Below, piece after piece: positions 33,758 through 45,185 of a stretch of DNA of 64,000 nucleotides. How positions within the stretch are numbered: the stretch's first letter is position 1; each line of letters opens with the position of its first letter. A program made the position numbers and the translations under genes. The stretch comes from Typhlomys cinereus (taxonomy: Eukaryota; Chordata; Mammalia; Rodentia; Platacanthomyidae), in contig JALPQD010000160.1 of assembly GCA_023101885.1 (NCBI GenBank), positions 1,674,001 through 1,738,000 on the forward strand, written 5' to 3'. The notes beneath the pieces were generated by a model. That model saw only the letters and a list, made by a program, of their open reading frames with translations, made no database searches and was not told the origin of the DNA.

Positions 33758-34660
33758 CACCTTTCTTTTTTTTTTTAATAATCCACTTAGTCCCATGATG
33801 CTAACTGTTTTCACATGGGCGTAGGCCATCTATTGGTGCCCCAGCAGTCTACCAGGGGCATCAGTCTACATCCCTGATGAAGACAGTCTCTCCTGTTCCC
33901 AGCAGTCGATTACCACTGGCTCCTCAGCCAGCAGTGAGGCCTGAGTGCCCCCCTGTCTGTGCTGGAATGCTGACCAACTAGATCTTGCGCAGGTCTTCTG
34001 CAGGTCACTTCAGCTGCTGCTGCGACTTCAAGAGAGGAGCAGCCATGCCATGTCCTGAAGGCAGCATTTCACCTCTCCTCCCTGTCCTCCGGCTCTGACA
34101 TTCTTCTGTCCTCTTTGATGTTTCCTGAGCTTTGGGAGGGGTGGGGCATGTGCTATCCATGCCTCATTTAGAGCTAAGCGCTCAACAGCCACGTATTCTT
34201 AGCATTTTGACCACTTATGCTCTTTGTATTTACTTGCTGCCTAGTATATAAGGAAGCTTCTCTGACCAAAGTTGAGAAAGAACACAAATTTATGGGCAAA
34301 AAATATAAACATTTAGAAAGCAATTTGACCACATGTCCATTTAGCAAAACAGGAGTAGTAGATTTCCCCAGGCCCTCTGATCTCCTCAGGTATGGGCTGT
34401 TGACTAGCTTTAACAGCCCCAAGTGTGAATTCTCTCCTGGGAATAAGCCTCAAGCCTAACCAGAAAGTGTTTGGTTTCCCCCTCCCATAACAATCACTAT
34501 TGCATTTGTTGGTATATCTTGCCTGACAGATTGGTCTAGCCCTCAGTAAGACGTTTGATGTCTCCTCCCTCCTTCTGGGTACTGGGAAAACTAGCCAGCA
34601 GGAAGTTTCCTGGTCAGTTCCAGTTTGATTTATCTATGTCCTGCAATCAAAGTGTGTGGT

Positions 34661-34903
34661 GTGTCTGTGTGTCAGAGGGCACTGTGTGTGTCTGTGGAGA
34701 CCCAAGGGTGACTTCAGGAAGTGCCTTGGATTATTTCTATCTCCTCTTTGCTTTGCTCTGGAGTTTAACCTAGGCTCTGCCTTCTAGGGCCAGAATTATG
34801 GACCGCCCCCATTTCCTCATGGTATATTACCATGTGATCCAAACTCCGGTCCTTCTGCTTGTGAAGCAAAGGGTAAAGGCTTTAACTCCTGAGCAACAAG
34901 GCC
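34661..34903 (-). mobile_element. A-subfamily SINE inside L1
   Basis: 'gtcagagggcactgtgtgtg', 'ggagacccaagggtgacttc', 'ccttctgcttgtgaagcaaa' and a decayed terminal 'tcctgagcaacaaggcc'. L1 sequence continues on both sides ('caatcaaagtgtgtggt' before, 'ttaccatctggtaatgg' after). Confidence 0.8.
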
Positions 34904-35129
34904 TTACCATCTGGTAATGGCGGGCAACCAAAACCAAGGCAATAATTTGAACACAGGGAGCAATCTTACCTGACGAGCCATCTCACCAGCTACCAGTTTT
35001 AAGTTTTGAGGCATTAAAATATTTTTAAAATTAAATTTAGTTCAGTGGAAGCCCAGAGTTCTAAGAAGAATGAAAAGTATTGTTCATGCTGACAGCCAGG
35101 ATATATTCAAAGAGCCAAGGATTCCAGAG

Positions 35130-35320
35130 TTGGCCAGTGTACAGTTGTGCCTTTTATAGTGTGACCTTGGCCAGGTTTTTCAAACTTGAGTTTCGGTTTC
35201 CACATTTATAAGATGTTACATCATTAGGTTGCTTTGGTAATAAAATAAGAAAATGTTTGTAAAGTCCACTGTGGTGACTTTCAGAGCATAGTGTCAGTCA
35301 CATGATAACTTGTTCTTATC
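35130..35320 (+). mobile_element. MIR SINE remnant
   Basis: 'agtgtgaccttggccaggtt', 'tgagtttcggtttccacatt', 'tataagatgttacatcatta' and 'gtttgtaaagtccactgtgg' follow the MIR core and 3' region in order. Confidence 0.7.
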
Positions 35321-36802
35321 TTTGTGATTATTGTAGTCTTAGGTTTCTATTGTATTCTAGTCTTTCATTTTCCACATGGTTCTTGTAGTCATATATATTT
35401 GTGTGCTAATGAGAATTCTTGACATTATGGGGGGGGGAGGAATGAAAGAAAAAAATATGAATTTTTCATTTTGTTTAAGAGCTGCCACAATTAGAAGACA
35501 AAAAATGATATCAGTGTTATGACTTCAGAAGGTCGTGTGAAGGTTGCTTACCAAGCATCTACCTTGGTGCTTTGAGTCATTGTGTGCAGTGGCAGATTAT
35601 GGTTAGTATGCTGCGAGAGTGCATGAGCTTGTGTGGATACCAGTGCTTGTTCAAACAGATTGTGACCTTTTACAGAAGCTTTGAGGGAGATCATGTTCTT
35701 GCAGAACTTATATCTAGGAGCTTGTGCGATGGTGTCTGATTAGCTATGCTATTTTACTGAGGCATTAAAAAAAAAAGATGGCAGGAAAAGACTTACCTGT
35801 TTGTAGCTGCTGCCACTGATAAATCTCCTAGGAAGCAAATGGTTTGGTATCCATTAACTTGCACCTCCCCTAACATGGTGGGGGATGAGCTTAGAGCTTG
35901 TTTCCTAAGAGCATTTTAAGGGCTGTAAGGACTAGATCAAAAATACCTGCTAATACTTTATTAGTGCCAAATCAGGATCAAAATCTTTTTTTCAAAAAGG
36001 CTTTACTACCGTCTTGTTGCCAAGACGATGCTACAGTTGAGTGGCTTATCCATTGCATATGTTTATGTGCTTTTGTGATATTGTGAATTGAATTGTTGTC
36101 TCCAGGAATGTGCTCTTAGAGTCTTTTCTTTTTCAGACACCGAGTGCTGCTGTCTCATCTGAGCTCTTCGATGAATTGAAACCTGTTCTGTTACAGTGAA
36201 AGTGAAGTGGTATCTGGTCTTCATGTGTAGTGTGTTAGCAGGGTAAAGCAGATAGATCCTTTGAGGTGGGGATGAAGAAAGGTTGGGGGCAGGGTCTTCC
36301 TCGGATTGTCCTAGTGAAGACCTACTGTGTGCAAGCCAATACCTCGTGGTCATTGGCTACATGACTGTGCTGAGTAAACTTTAAATTGCTACAGGTATGA
36401 GGTCTGGTGGTCTCTGGTGGTCCCTGCTCTTAGAGCAAATTTTGCTTCAGCCTTCATGGCTTTATAGATTTTTTTTGGAAAGGTGATTCAGTGTATATAC
36501 TCTGTATTCTCCCTGCTCTCAGCACCCCAATACTGAGTACATGACTCATTCCACCATGGAGTATAGAAAGTCCCACACTTTTGTGGGACAACTATAAATA
36601 GCCAAGTGTCATTCCAGGTCAGGTTTGGCAGTGCGAATTTTCCTGCCAAAGGATTAAGCTGCTCCTTTAAAACAAACGAAATATAAACAAACAACAAAAC
36701 AGAACAAAACAAAAATGCCACCTGATGTACAGAGTTTTTAAGATTTCAGGTCTGAGATTAAGAAAGCATTAAGAATAGGAAATTTAAATAATTTCTCAGG
36801 TT
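35321..36802. other. Non-coding stretch
   Basis: No gene recognised. Short frames at 35898-36086 and 36063-36353 lack support. A (G)9 run lies near 35430. Confidence 0.5.
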
Positions 36803-37058
36803 AGGACAGGCGAAATGGCTGCTGGGTTAAGACTCTGCTTCAAAAGCAGAAGGATAAGAGTTTGGATTCTTGATCCAACATAACACCACCAGGTGCAAAT
36901 GACTGGGACTTGTACTTCCAGCCCTGGAAGACTGAGCATGGAAAATCCCAAAGTAAAGCAAAAAGGAGGTAGAAGCAATCCAGGATGATTCCTGAAATCA
37001 CCCTTGATCCTCCACAGGGATGCACAGTGTCCTCCGATACACACGCACACATTCGTAA
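36803..37058 (+). mobile_element. A-subfamily B2-like SINE, plus orientation
   Basis: The only A/B copy on the plus strand. It starts 'ggacaggcgaaatggctgct' (A-box region), continues 'gggttaagactctgc', 'agtttggattcttgatcc' (B-box region), 'aagtaaagcaaaaaggaggt', 'gaagcaatccaggatgattc', 'ctccacagggatgcacagtg' and ends in 'cgatacacacgcacacattc'. It gives the element's true 5'-to-3' order and shows that other copies here are inverted. Confidence 0.88.
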
Positions 37059-37309
37059 GCATCTCTATAAAGAGATTTCCCAGTTTTACTTGAACCCATG
37101 TAACTAACTATAACTCACACATCGATGTGTGATGTAGTTTCTGGAGTGAGAGGCGCCTGAAGGCATGACTTTGTGTTTCTCTCTGCCATTTATCATTCAT
37201 GTCCTCAATGCCTGTGAGGGTTTTTCTCCTCCATATTTTAAGTTTCAAAATTGATAAATATGTAAAATATACAAAATAAATAAATATATAAGCTTTCTTC
37301 CTTTTTTTT

Positions 37310-37402
37310 TTTTGGCTTTTGTTCGCTTATTTTACTGAAGAGTGAACCTTGGGTGTCATGTATACTAAGCGTGTTTTACCACTGAGCTGTACAATCCACC
37401 CT
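37310..37402 (-). mobile_element. ID-like fragment
   Basis: T tract followed by 'gagtgaaccttgggtgtcat', 'actaagcgtgttttaccact' and 'gagctgtac', resembling a reverse ID body. Confidence 0.5.
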
Positions 37403-38251
37403 CTACCTTGTTACTTTCTACCTAAACTAATGTACTCTTGACCTAGTTTTAGTGTAGTATCAGGAAGGGCAGCACTCTAGGTGAAACAGCATTTGTGTTC
37501 ATTGTTTTCTGCAAGACTTGACCGTAGCTGCTATCTGTATCCTTCCAGATGTTCCTTATAACAGTACAGTTCTGGTTCACAAGATTGATTGGGCTTTTTG
37601 TTTTCTTGTTTGTTTGTTTGTTTATGCCACCAGGTTTCTGTTAATGACTTCTTAATTTTGTCATAGAATGTAAAAATAGTTTGACAATAAACTGGTACAT
37701 GTTTACTAGCTTTTTTGTAGAAACAATGTACCAATTACATTTTTACCCTTTTTTTTTTTTTTTAAAGAATTAGAACATACCTACTAGTATTTTCCTTAGA
37801 GATTAGCTGGAATATATGCAACTGTAATTAGTTTTTTTTTTTGTTGTTGTTGTTCTTTTTGTTTGTTTGTTTCTTTGTTTTAATGGAGCAAATTTGAGAA
37901 AACTTGGACAAGCTGTTGATGTCGGGGACAGGTGCTGAACACTCAGCCCAGCTGCTGAAGTTCAGACCTGCTTTCCTCTCCTAGTAAATGTCTAAAATAA
38001 CAATAAAATGTTTAAAATGCACTTGCTAGTACTGATTGTTTCAAAGGATTGTTTGTTACTTTTTTTGGTCTGTTCCACCAACTGTTTTTTCAGACAGTAG
38101 CTTACTCAAAATGAGAGATTCACTTATAGACAGAAGTGGATAATAAATGTACCCAGGAGCTGCGCTGACCATCAGGGTGGTTGAAGGAAGCAGTGGTCTC
38201 AGTATTGTAATGTCCTTTTGTGATGATGTCCACCTGATGGGAAAAGAGTTT
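37403..38251. other. Non-coding stretch with T tracts
   Basis: T-rich runs near 37749-37763 and 37832-37880 (with GTT repeats). No gene or named repeat. Confidence 0.45.
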
Positions 38252-38408
38252 TGTTGGGTTGTTTGTTTGTTTGGGGACGGGTCTCATGTGGCCTATGCCG
38301 GACTTGAACTCACAGTAGAGCTGAGACTGGCTGTGAGCGTCAGATCTTCTTACTGCCTCTGCCTCCCCAGTGCTGTGATTACAGTTGTGTGTGTGCCAAT
38401 ATCCGACC
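38252..38408 (-). mobile_element. B1-type SINE
   Basis: GTTT-rich start, 'ggacgggtctcatgtggcct', 'ggacttgaactcacagtaga', 'actgcctctgcctccccagt' and 'gctgtgattacagttgtgtg'. Minus orientation. Confidence 0.75.
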
Positions 38409-38723
38409 TGCAATTGTCATTCAAGGTTTTGTTAAAATTTACACCATTAACTTGTAAGTATGAGAACTTGAGGAGCTTCAGATTCAGCATCTTGAGGGAA
38501 AAATGATCCCTGCAGGGTGCATGGTGAAGCCCAGAACCCAGCTGTTCTACTCAAGCTGTCCCCCCTGCATCTTGAGCTTTGTAGACCATGGTTTCCTTCA
38601 AACCCAAAGTCCTTTCCAGCAGTTAGTCTTGTCCTGGGGTTTTTGAGATAAAATTGGATAATGGGTTGCAGTTACAAATTTTGGTAACCAAATTACTTAT
38701 CACTTACTGAACTTTAGGAAAAA
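38409..38723. other. Non-coding stretch
   Basis: No gene or nameable repeat seen. Confidence 0.45.
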
Positions 38724-38740
38724 CCTATTTCATACTTTTT

Positions 38741-39033
38741 TTAAAAAAATATTTTTTATTATTTATTCAATTGTGTGTGTGGTATGCGCGTGTATATGTG
38801 TGAGTATGTATATGTGTATGTGTAGAACCACGGGCGAATTCGGGAACCACCATGGACGCCTCCACCTCCTCCTTGTTTACTCTGCCCCGGGATTCACAGG
38901 CTCCGCCCTACCAGGACCAGAAGCGTGGGCTGCCCCGCTTCAGCCTGGCGTCTATACGTGGGGTCTAGGATCCGAACTCAGGACCTTCCGCCTGCAAGGC
39001 AGAGGCTTACCCCCTGAGCCACCTCTCCAGTCC
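38741..39033 (-). mobile_element. B-subfamily SINE with perfect 17-bp target duplication
   Basis: Best-preserved insertion in the window: cctatttcatacttttt at 38724-38740 and again at 39034-39050. Body carries 'gaaccacgggcgaattcggg', 'ccgggattcacaggctccgc', 'taccaggaccagaagcgtgg', 'tctatacgtggggtctagga' and 'ctgagccacctctccagtcc'. The tail is an imperfect GT/AT run. Identical target duplications and intact CpGs point to recent insertion. Confidence 0.95.
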
Positions 39034-39050
39034 CCTATTTCATACTTTTT

Positions 39051-39377
39051 GAAATATTGAATATAAGGAATGATCAGGTGGTTAAGTTTTTGCATATGTG
39101 TTTTGTTGCTTTAAACATTTTTAAACTCACAGCTCAACTCTGCCTGGCCTACATGTGTTATTTTACTATCTTGGGTCTACATATTTTAAAAATCTCATAT
39201 GTGTCTTCACATCACAGATTTCTCTGTTCTACTTTATTTCATCAACTTCTAAAGAACTCAGCGAGTTCTTAAGCTTGTGGTCAAGACTCATCTTCATACA
39301 CTGCTCTATAGGCATTTTAGTTTGTATTTCTTGATATATTCATAAAACAGTCTTGTATTTATGTCAATGAACAAAAA
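39051..39377. other. Non-coding stretch
   Basis: No gene or nameable repeat seen. Confidence 0.45.
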
Positions 39378-39387
39378 ACATGGAGAC

Positions 39388-39602
39388 CTGGGGCTGGGGA
39401 TGCAACTCAACAGAGTGCTTACCCACCATGTCCAAAACTTGTGTTTGATCCTTAGCACTGCAAAAACTGGGTGTCTGGGTGATTCGTGTCTATGATTCCA
39501 ACACTCAGGTGGAGGCAGGAGGATGAAGGTTCAAGATCATCCCCAGCTGCATAGTGAATTTGAGTCTAGCCTAGGCTACAAGAGCATTTGATTTAAAAGA
39601 AC
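39388..39602 (+). mobile_element. B4 SINE (ID plus B1 composite)
   Basis: ID-like first half ('ggggctggggatgcaactca', 'gtgcttacccaccatgtcc', 'gtgtttgatccttagcactg') fused to a B1-like second half ('ggtggaggcaggaggatgaa', 'ggttcaagatcatccccagc', 'gagtctagcctaggctacaa'). Flanking acatggag at 39378-39385 and 39611-39618 is a candidate target duplication. Confidence 0.85.
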
Positions 39603-39823
39603 ACATACATACATGGAGTTTTATTTCTGTCGTGCCAATGCATGTTCAAAGAAAGGTACATGAGCGTTGTCTTTGGTGTTTCATCAGGAAATATAAAGCC
39701 TAGTTGCTAAAAATGTTGTTTAATATTCTACTATGTTTGCACAATGGGAAATTTGGAGAAACTCAAATCACTGTCTTTGGTATTACTGGCCATTTGGCGG
39801 TTTCCATTCCTTCTATTCTGATA

Positions 39824-40215
39824 TGTCAAGGTGTGATAGAGTTGTCATCTTGACAATTGGAGGGTCAAGCTGTGTGCACAGTTGTGAAGAATTAAGCCCT
39901 GAGCAAGCCTGCAGGAGATTGAATAATTGTGGGAAAGGGCCAGCTCATGGTGGGTGGGATTTTTCACTGGGTAGGTGGACAAGATGGAGGACACTGATTT
40001 GGGGGAGTACAGATTTCTTTGGTGTACTTGGCCAGACATGCTGATCTGGCAATTGAGGATTGTTCCTATCTCAGCAATAGATACAATGTGGCCAGTTCCC
40101 TGAGCCCCTGGCTTTCATGTGAGTTCTTCTGCCAAGCTGGAGTAAGAGATATAACCACCAATAGTAAGAAAGAATAAAACCTTTTATTTTCCCATAAACT
40201 ACTTGGTTGTAAATT
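39824..40215 (+). mobile_element. URR1/MER119-like interspersed element, plus copy
   Basis: 'gttgtcatcttgacaattgg', 'gggccagctcatggtgggtg', 'acttggccagacatgctgat', 'tgtggccagttccctgagcc', 'gaataaaaccttttattttc' and 'ttggttgtaaatttatctgt'. It shares ordered landmarks with the minus-strand copy at 16925-17300. The 5' half resembles URR1-type rodent elements from memory. The name is tentative. Confidence 0.55.
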
Positions 40216-41734
40216 TATCTGTGTGGGAGGCAGACAAACTACTGCAAAGGGGATATGGGAGGAGGGAGGGAGATCACTAGAAAGTGTGTGGGAGGAGGGG
40301 TGTTAGATGTCCAGTGTGGAGGGATGCTTCCTTTAAAGGTGGATGTGTATCCAACTGGATTGCATTTAGAGTTAGAGAAGAGGGCCCACAGTCCCTATCT
40401 GTGGAAGTCACGTGTGCCCGCCTACAGCAGCTACTGGGAGTTTGAGAGGAAAACTAAGAGCTGTTCTCACTGTTACTCGACATGTCTCCTTTGCCAGTTT
40501 CAGTCTGCTTCCTGGAGATCTCGCTTTGTTTTGAGAAGACTTCTCCAGGTAGCCACCATCAGCAGGTCACACAGGTAAAAGTAAAAGTGGTTGGGAAGTT
40601 ATTCCAGTGCGGATCAAGGCACTGAGCCCAAGAGAGTGGCCCAGTTGAGTGATGTCAAGTAGTTTGGAATGGCGCTGTGCCTGTACATACACAGTGAACT
40701 CTTCATAAGTAATTATTCTGAGAGTGCTTGAATGAGTGGACAGATGAATGAGCAAGGAGTGGATCAGGCAAAAGGTTTGTAGACTTGACCATTGCTTAGG
40801 CATTTTATATAGTTCATGAGCTTTTTTTCTTTTCTCAGTTCAGGATGATTTGGGAAATTATTGAAGATTCTGAACAAGGAAATGAAATGATCAGATTTGT
40901 GTTTTCTAGAACTGATTGGAATATTTGTCACAGATAAGAGATAACTAAAATGACTTTACTGACCAGAAATAGTCTAACCATTCCTGAGATATTTTTCATA
41001 ATATAATATTTCGTAAAACACAAGGTTGAAGGATGAGATAAACTTTTAATTTATAGATTGTTTTCCCTTCCTACTTGAATTCTTTGGTGAGCTCTCTCAA
41101 AATCTTTAGTGGGAGTTGTTGGTTTCCCCTATAATGTCACCCTTGGCAAATTTCTTTCAGTACTATGTAAAGCATTGCCGGACAGGTGGGAGGGTGACGG
41201 AGCAGTGGGCAGGGTGAACCATGAGAAGAGGAAGCCTACAGATGCCTGAGGCCGGATGCTGGTGTCGGCCTGTGGTGGTCTGCAAGTGTGTGGGAGACAT
41301 TTGTTCCCACTTCCTGTTCCCTCACAGCCTGCCAGCTGCCGCATCCTATACAGAGCAACAGCTCTTCAAAGGTCGTGTAGGAAATCAATGCTTTACATGT
41401 CGGGAAGCAGAGTTTTTCTTCTTCCTTTAAGGCTGATCTGGAAACATCTATTTGAAAGGCGGTCTCCGTGCGTGTCTGTGTGCGGGTGCACATGTGAGTT
41501 TATGCATGTAAGATAGGAGTTGATGGGTGCAGGAAGGAAGAGAAGGAATAACTTAGAACTGCTTGTGTGGGTGCTTTGTCTACATGTGGGCTGAGAACAA
41601 TACTTGATTCTGTCGTCTGTAGCTGTTCCCTTGGGGTTTCTAACTGGAAAAAATGAATCTACATCAGATAGAGCTGTAATTTAAAGTAATAAATATAAAA
41701 CAGTCTCTATTTTTTTTCCTTCTGGAGACTGGAA
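40216..41734. other. Non-coding stretch
   Basis: No gene recognised. G-rich run at 40240-40300. Overlapping frames at 41129-41516 on both strands lack family resemblance. Weak L2-tail-like sequence near 40700-40750 was not firm enough to call. Confidence 0.45.
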
Positions 41735-41830
41735 GGATTTTTCTTAAGACAGGATCTTTCTTTGCAGTCTCTTCTGTCCTAGAGCTCATTCAGCAGACAT
41801 GCAGTTGATTTACCTACTAGGCACGCCTCC
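41735..41830 (-). mobile_element. Degenerate B1-like fragment
   Basis: 'ttcttaagacaggatctttc' and 'ctagagctcattcag' resemble reverse B1 sequence weakly. Confidence 0.35.
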
Positions 41831-42679
41831 ATTTCAACGGAACAAAGGGAGTTTCTGATTCTTACGTTTTTTGGGGGGGGGGGCAAAAGGCTGAGGAGCA
41901 ACTTCCACACCATGTGACCCAGACACAGGCAGGTACCAGATACAATTCAAGGTTGCATTAAGTCTAGAAGGCAATGGGTTTGGGGGTGGGAGGAGAATGT
42001 AGCTTCTAAGGTGAGGGAGAAAGCCACAAGGTCCCAGATCCCTTGATCAACTCTGTCTCTGGGGGAGACTGCAGGAACCTGGTTTGTGGGTGAGAGAGCA
42101 AGGCAGTTGGGAGGGTCGGGACCTGACAACTTCCAGGCTCCTTTTCAAAGGCTAAGCCTTAAAAGGGAAGCACTTTGCCTTTTTGGAAGACAGTGCTTCT
42201 CACTTGAGGGCCACATCCACAGCAAGGCGTCTGGTGGCTGCGCGTCTTCAGTTTTCTAGGACCGTAAGTAAGGAACGTTTGGTTTTGTGGACTTTGTCCA
42301 CTTCTGCTGGGAAAGACCATGCCTTGGGCAAGATTGCTGTCTGGGATTAAGTTGGGATCCCATCCCTAAGCAAGCAAAGCTTGAAGGCTGCTTTTAAAGA
42401 AAAAAAAATCATTGGGGACATGTGGAGTCGGAGAAACTCGCATTTCCTGCTAGGTGGCTTCAGCGGGCATCAGAGGAGGTGAGCTCTACCTTCTTGTTTT
42501 CGCTCTGTTGCTTCAGGTGTCCCTTGCTCTCTGTTCAGCCACAGTAGTGCTTAGTTATATAATGCAGCAAACACTGTATTGTAGAACACAGTGCCGTGAC
42601 GGGAGTTAACTGTATCTAGACTAGAAAAGGAGGATCAAGCCTACTCATAGTAAAGTGGATATGGATAGTTATTATGCCT
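41831..42679. other. Non-coding stretch
   Basis: No gene or named repeat. A G homopolymer of about 11 lies at 41873-41883. Confidence 0.45.
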
Positions 42680-42785
42680 TTTTTTTTTTAGAGAGAGAGT
42701 CTACACTAGTGTATAGGTTGATCTCAAGCTCATGGTGCAGAGCTTGCAGGCCTGTTCCCCCACCCCCCATGTCCAGTTCATACTT
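42680..42785 (-). mobile_element. B1-like SINE, diverged
   Basis: T tract then 'agagagagagtctacactag', 'gttgatctcaagctcatggt' and a degenerate end 'cccccatgtccagttc'. Confidence 0.5.
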
Positions 42786-43317
42786 TTTAGAATACCGATT
42801 CTTGGAAATTAAGGAAGCAGTTTGTACTAAAGAGCACACTGTAGCGCATAGGTAGTTTGACTTTCGGAGCCCAGATTCTAAGCCTGCTGTTGAGGGCCAC
42901 TTTGCAGTCATGTGACCCCGTGAGCTTTACAGGGCAGGTGAAATCTAGTCCCTACATTCCAAAGACGTGAGGTACAGGGACATTTAATCCAAGTGGTCCC
43001 TGCAAAGTCTACAGAGAGCTCTTCAGAGACTTGGGCTCCAAAGTCCTCGCTCTGACTGTGGTGGAGAAACTTGCTTCCTCCGAGGTCTTGAGTTAGCAGC
43101 GAGGACCCCTCCTTCCCATGGGCTTTCCACAGGGCGTTTCTTTTGCAAAGACCCTTTACCAGGATGCTGGGTGGACATTTTTACATTAATGCCGCTTTTA
43201 GAGGCATGAAGAGGTGGAGGGAATGTTTTCATTTTACTTCTGAAGTTGGGAACTGTGAGGGATGCCCTTGGGCAGATGAATGTCTGCCTCTTTTTAATAT
43301 TTAACTAACCGTGTTTT
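42786..43317. other. Non-coding stretch
   Basis: No gene or named repeat seen. Confidence 0.45.
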
Positions 43318-43508
43318 GTTTATATGCGTGTGTATATGCGTGTATATATGCATGTGTATACGCGTGTATATGTGCGTGTGTCCATGTGCACATGGGGGTC
43401 AGAGGACAGCTGTTGACCCTCAGTTCTGTTCTTCCACCGTGTATTTCGGGGGTTGAACTTAGATCATTGGTCTTGGTGACAGACACCTTTCTTTACCTGC
43501 TAGACCAT
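43318..43508 (-). mobile_element. B2/B3-class SINE with GT/AT tail
   Basis: An alternating TATGCGTGTG tail (43320-43386) is followed by 'gggggtcagaggacagctgt', 'gttctgttcttccaccgtgt' and 'ggggttgaacttagatcatt'; the terminal head is decayed. Confidence 0.7.
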
Positions 43509-44164
43509 TCAGTAAATGTCTTTTGAGTGGTGCAGGTTAGAAGACAGAGTCAGCTGGACATTATTGTAACGTCAATTGCTCACTGTTTTCTTTTAATAAA
43601 GAAAAAACAGATTTTTTTCTTTTCAATTCATTTTTGACCCCGTGTCCTTCCTCTATAATCTTTACTATTAAATGAGGCATCTTTGTCTCTGTCTGTCCCT
43701 CCATCTAGCTATCTTTGAATCACATTCTTCTGCTCCAGATTTTAAGAATGAAATACATTTGAGAACTTTAAAGACGTGCCATTGTCAAGTCACTATGTTA
43801 TGATATTAGTAAGGAGACTACAAAAGGGGGGGATGCCTAGGAAGGGGGCAGAACAAAACATATACATCTGAAGAATGTGGGGGAGAGAGGAGAGATTCAA
43901 TAGCAATGCTACAATGAAACAATATTTTGTTAAAAATATTAAAATCAGCATAACTTTGTTCTGACCCTCCAGCAGCACAGAGGAATCTATTTCCCCATGC
44001 CGGGTATCTAGACGATCAGTTGTTATTTACTTTGTAGAATTTTTTTCCCCCTTAAAACTTATTGCATGTAAGTCACTTTCCAAAAATCTGTTTGAACTAC
44101 AGCATACTATCAACTCCAGTATTAAGTGTTGAAGTAGTATTGCACGTTATATAAAAATGTTTCA
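43509..44164. other. Non-coding stretch
   Basis: No gene or named repeat seen; AT-rich. Confidence 0.45.
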
Positions 44165-44870
44165 TCTTTGTTTACAGTTACTGGCACAGACCTTCAAAAT
44201 CCTTTGGAATTTTCTGATAGGAGTGTACTTGTTCCGTGGGTGGGCGACTCATGGTGGGCTCCAAGATAGCTTTAGCATGGGGCTGGGCACAGGAAGACCC
44301 AATCATGTGATCGGAGAGTTGGACTTGGGGTTAGCTTGACCTCTCAAGAGGGCAGGAGGAGCTGGGAATTGACTTCAGGCACATGGCCAACCATGTAGCC
44401 ATGGCTGCAGAGTGAAAACCTGATAAAAACTGGATTCCGAGACTAGATGAAGCTTCCTGGTTTCCAGGAGACGCTGGTGTTCTGGGAGGAAGACGTACCT
44501 GGTTTCTGAGGAGACGAAGTTCCGTATCCTCCCTGCCCTTAGGCCTCGCCTGAGCGGCTCTTCTTCTGGCCATTTGCTATTCTGAATCCTTTTCAACAAA
44601 ACCGTAATTTAATTGTGGTACGTGCTCAAGTCACGTGAGTTCTTCTAGTGAGTTTTTGGAACTGTGCTGGTTACAAGAATCCCCAGATCTGTAGTTAGAA
44701 GTACAGTTGATCTGCTACTCCTGAAGAGCAGGCAGTGTGTGATGGGCAGAGTCGGGGGGGGGGGGGGGGGGCGACTGGACCTTAAGCTTCCAGCAGTTAG
44801 TGGAGAATTGTGTCACAGAACGTCAGCTGAGGTGGTGGGTGACCTGGAGATCTCACCACTAGCTAGCTTT
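44165..44870 (+). mobile_element. ERVL-like solo LTR, old
   Basis: 'gaaaacctgataaaaactgg', 'cttctggccatttgctattc', 'aaaaccgtaatttaattgtg' and 'ttagtggagaattgtgtcac' follow in order the landmarks of an old ERVL-class LTR, as remembered. No viral coding region flanks it. An 18-G run lies inside the 3' part. Confidence 0.55.
44754..44771. repeat. Poly(G) tract
   Basis: Eighteen consecutive G on the plus strand, within the LTR remnant. Such a run is error-prone in sequencing, so its exact length is uncertain. Confidence 0.95.
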
Positions 44871-45185
44871 ACTTTTCTTACCCACTGGCTAGGTCTTCAG
44901 ATTGATACACAGTTGGTATCCATGTTGTTGGGGTTTTTGTTGTTGACTTTAGAGGAAATTTCCCTTGCTAGTAACTGTGATTTTGTTAAAGGTTTGTTAT
45001 TGCTCCTGCTGTTTTTGATCAATGCTTTTTGTTAGGATTTGGGTGTTCCCTTTTCTCCCTAGTTTGATACATTTTTTTAAAATCACAAAATAATAGTGAA
45101 TTTAATAAAGTCCTTTTTCATTGACTATGTATTTTTCTCCAATTTGGAACACGATTAATATCCACTTTTTTAAAAACATTGAGCC
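44871..45185. other. Non-coding stretch
   Basis: T-rich sequence, no gene or named repeat. Confidence 0.45.

Larger units (their letters stand above)
33365..34983 (-). mobile_element. L1 LINE 3' UTR (rodent type), with two SINE insertions
   Basis: Long ordered match, by memory, to the rodent L1 3' UTR read in reverse: 'gtcccatgatgctaactg', 'gctggaatgctgaccaacta', 'ggcagcatttcacctctcct', 'tgagctttgggaggggtgg', 'cattttgaccacttatgctc', 'atttagcaaaacaggagtag' and 'ttatctatgtcctgcaatca'. Interrupted by SINEs at 33483-33757 and 34661-34903. No ORF1 or ORF2 coding part is present, so it is a 5'-truncated insertion. Confidence 0.8.

Noticed and set aside
44165..44870. Endogenous retrovirus with coding genes
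   Set aside because: Only LTR-like sequence is present here and at 22960, 32528 and 48690. No gag, pol or env frames were seen next to any of them.
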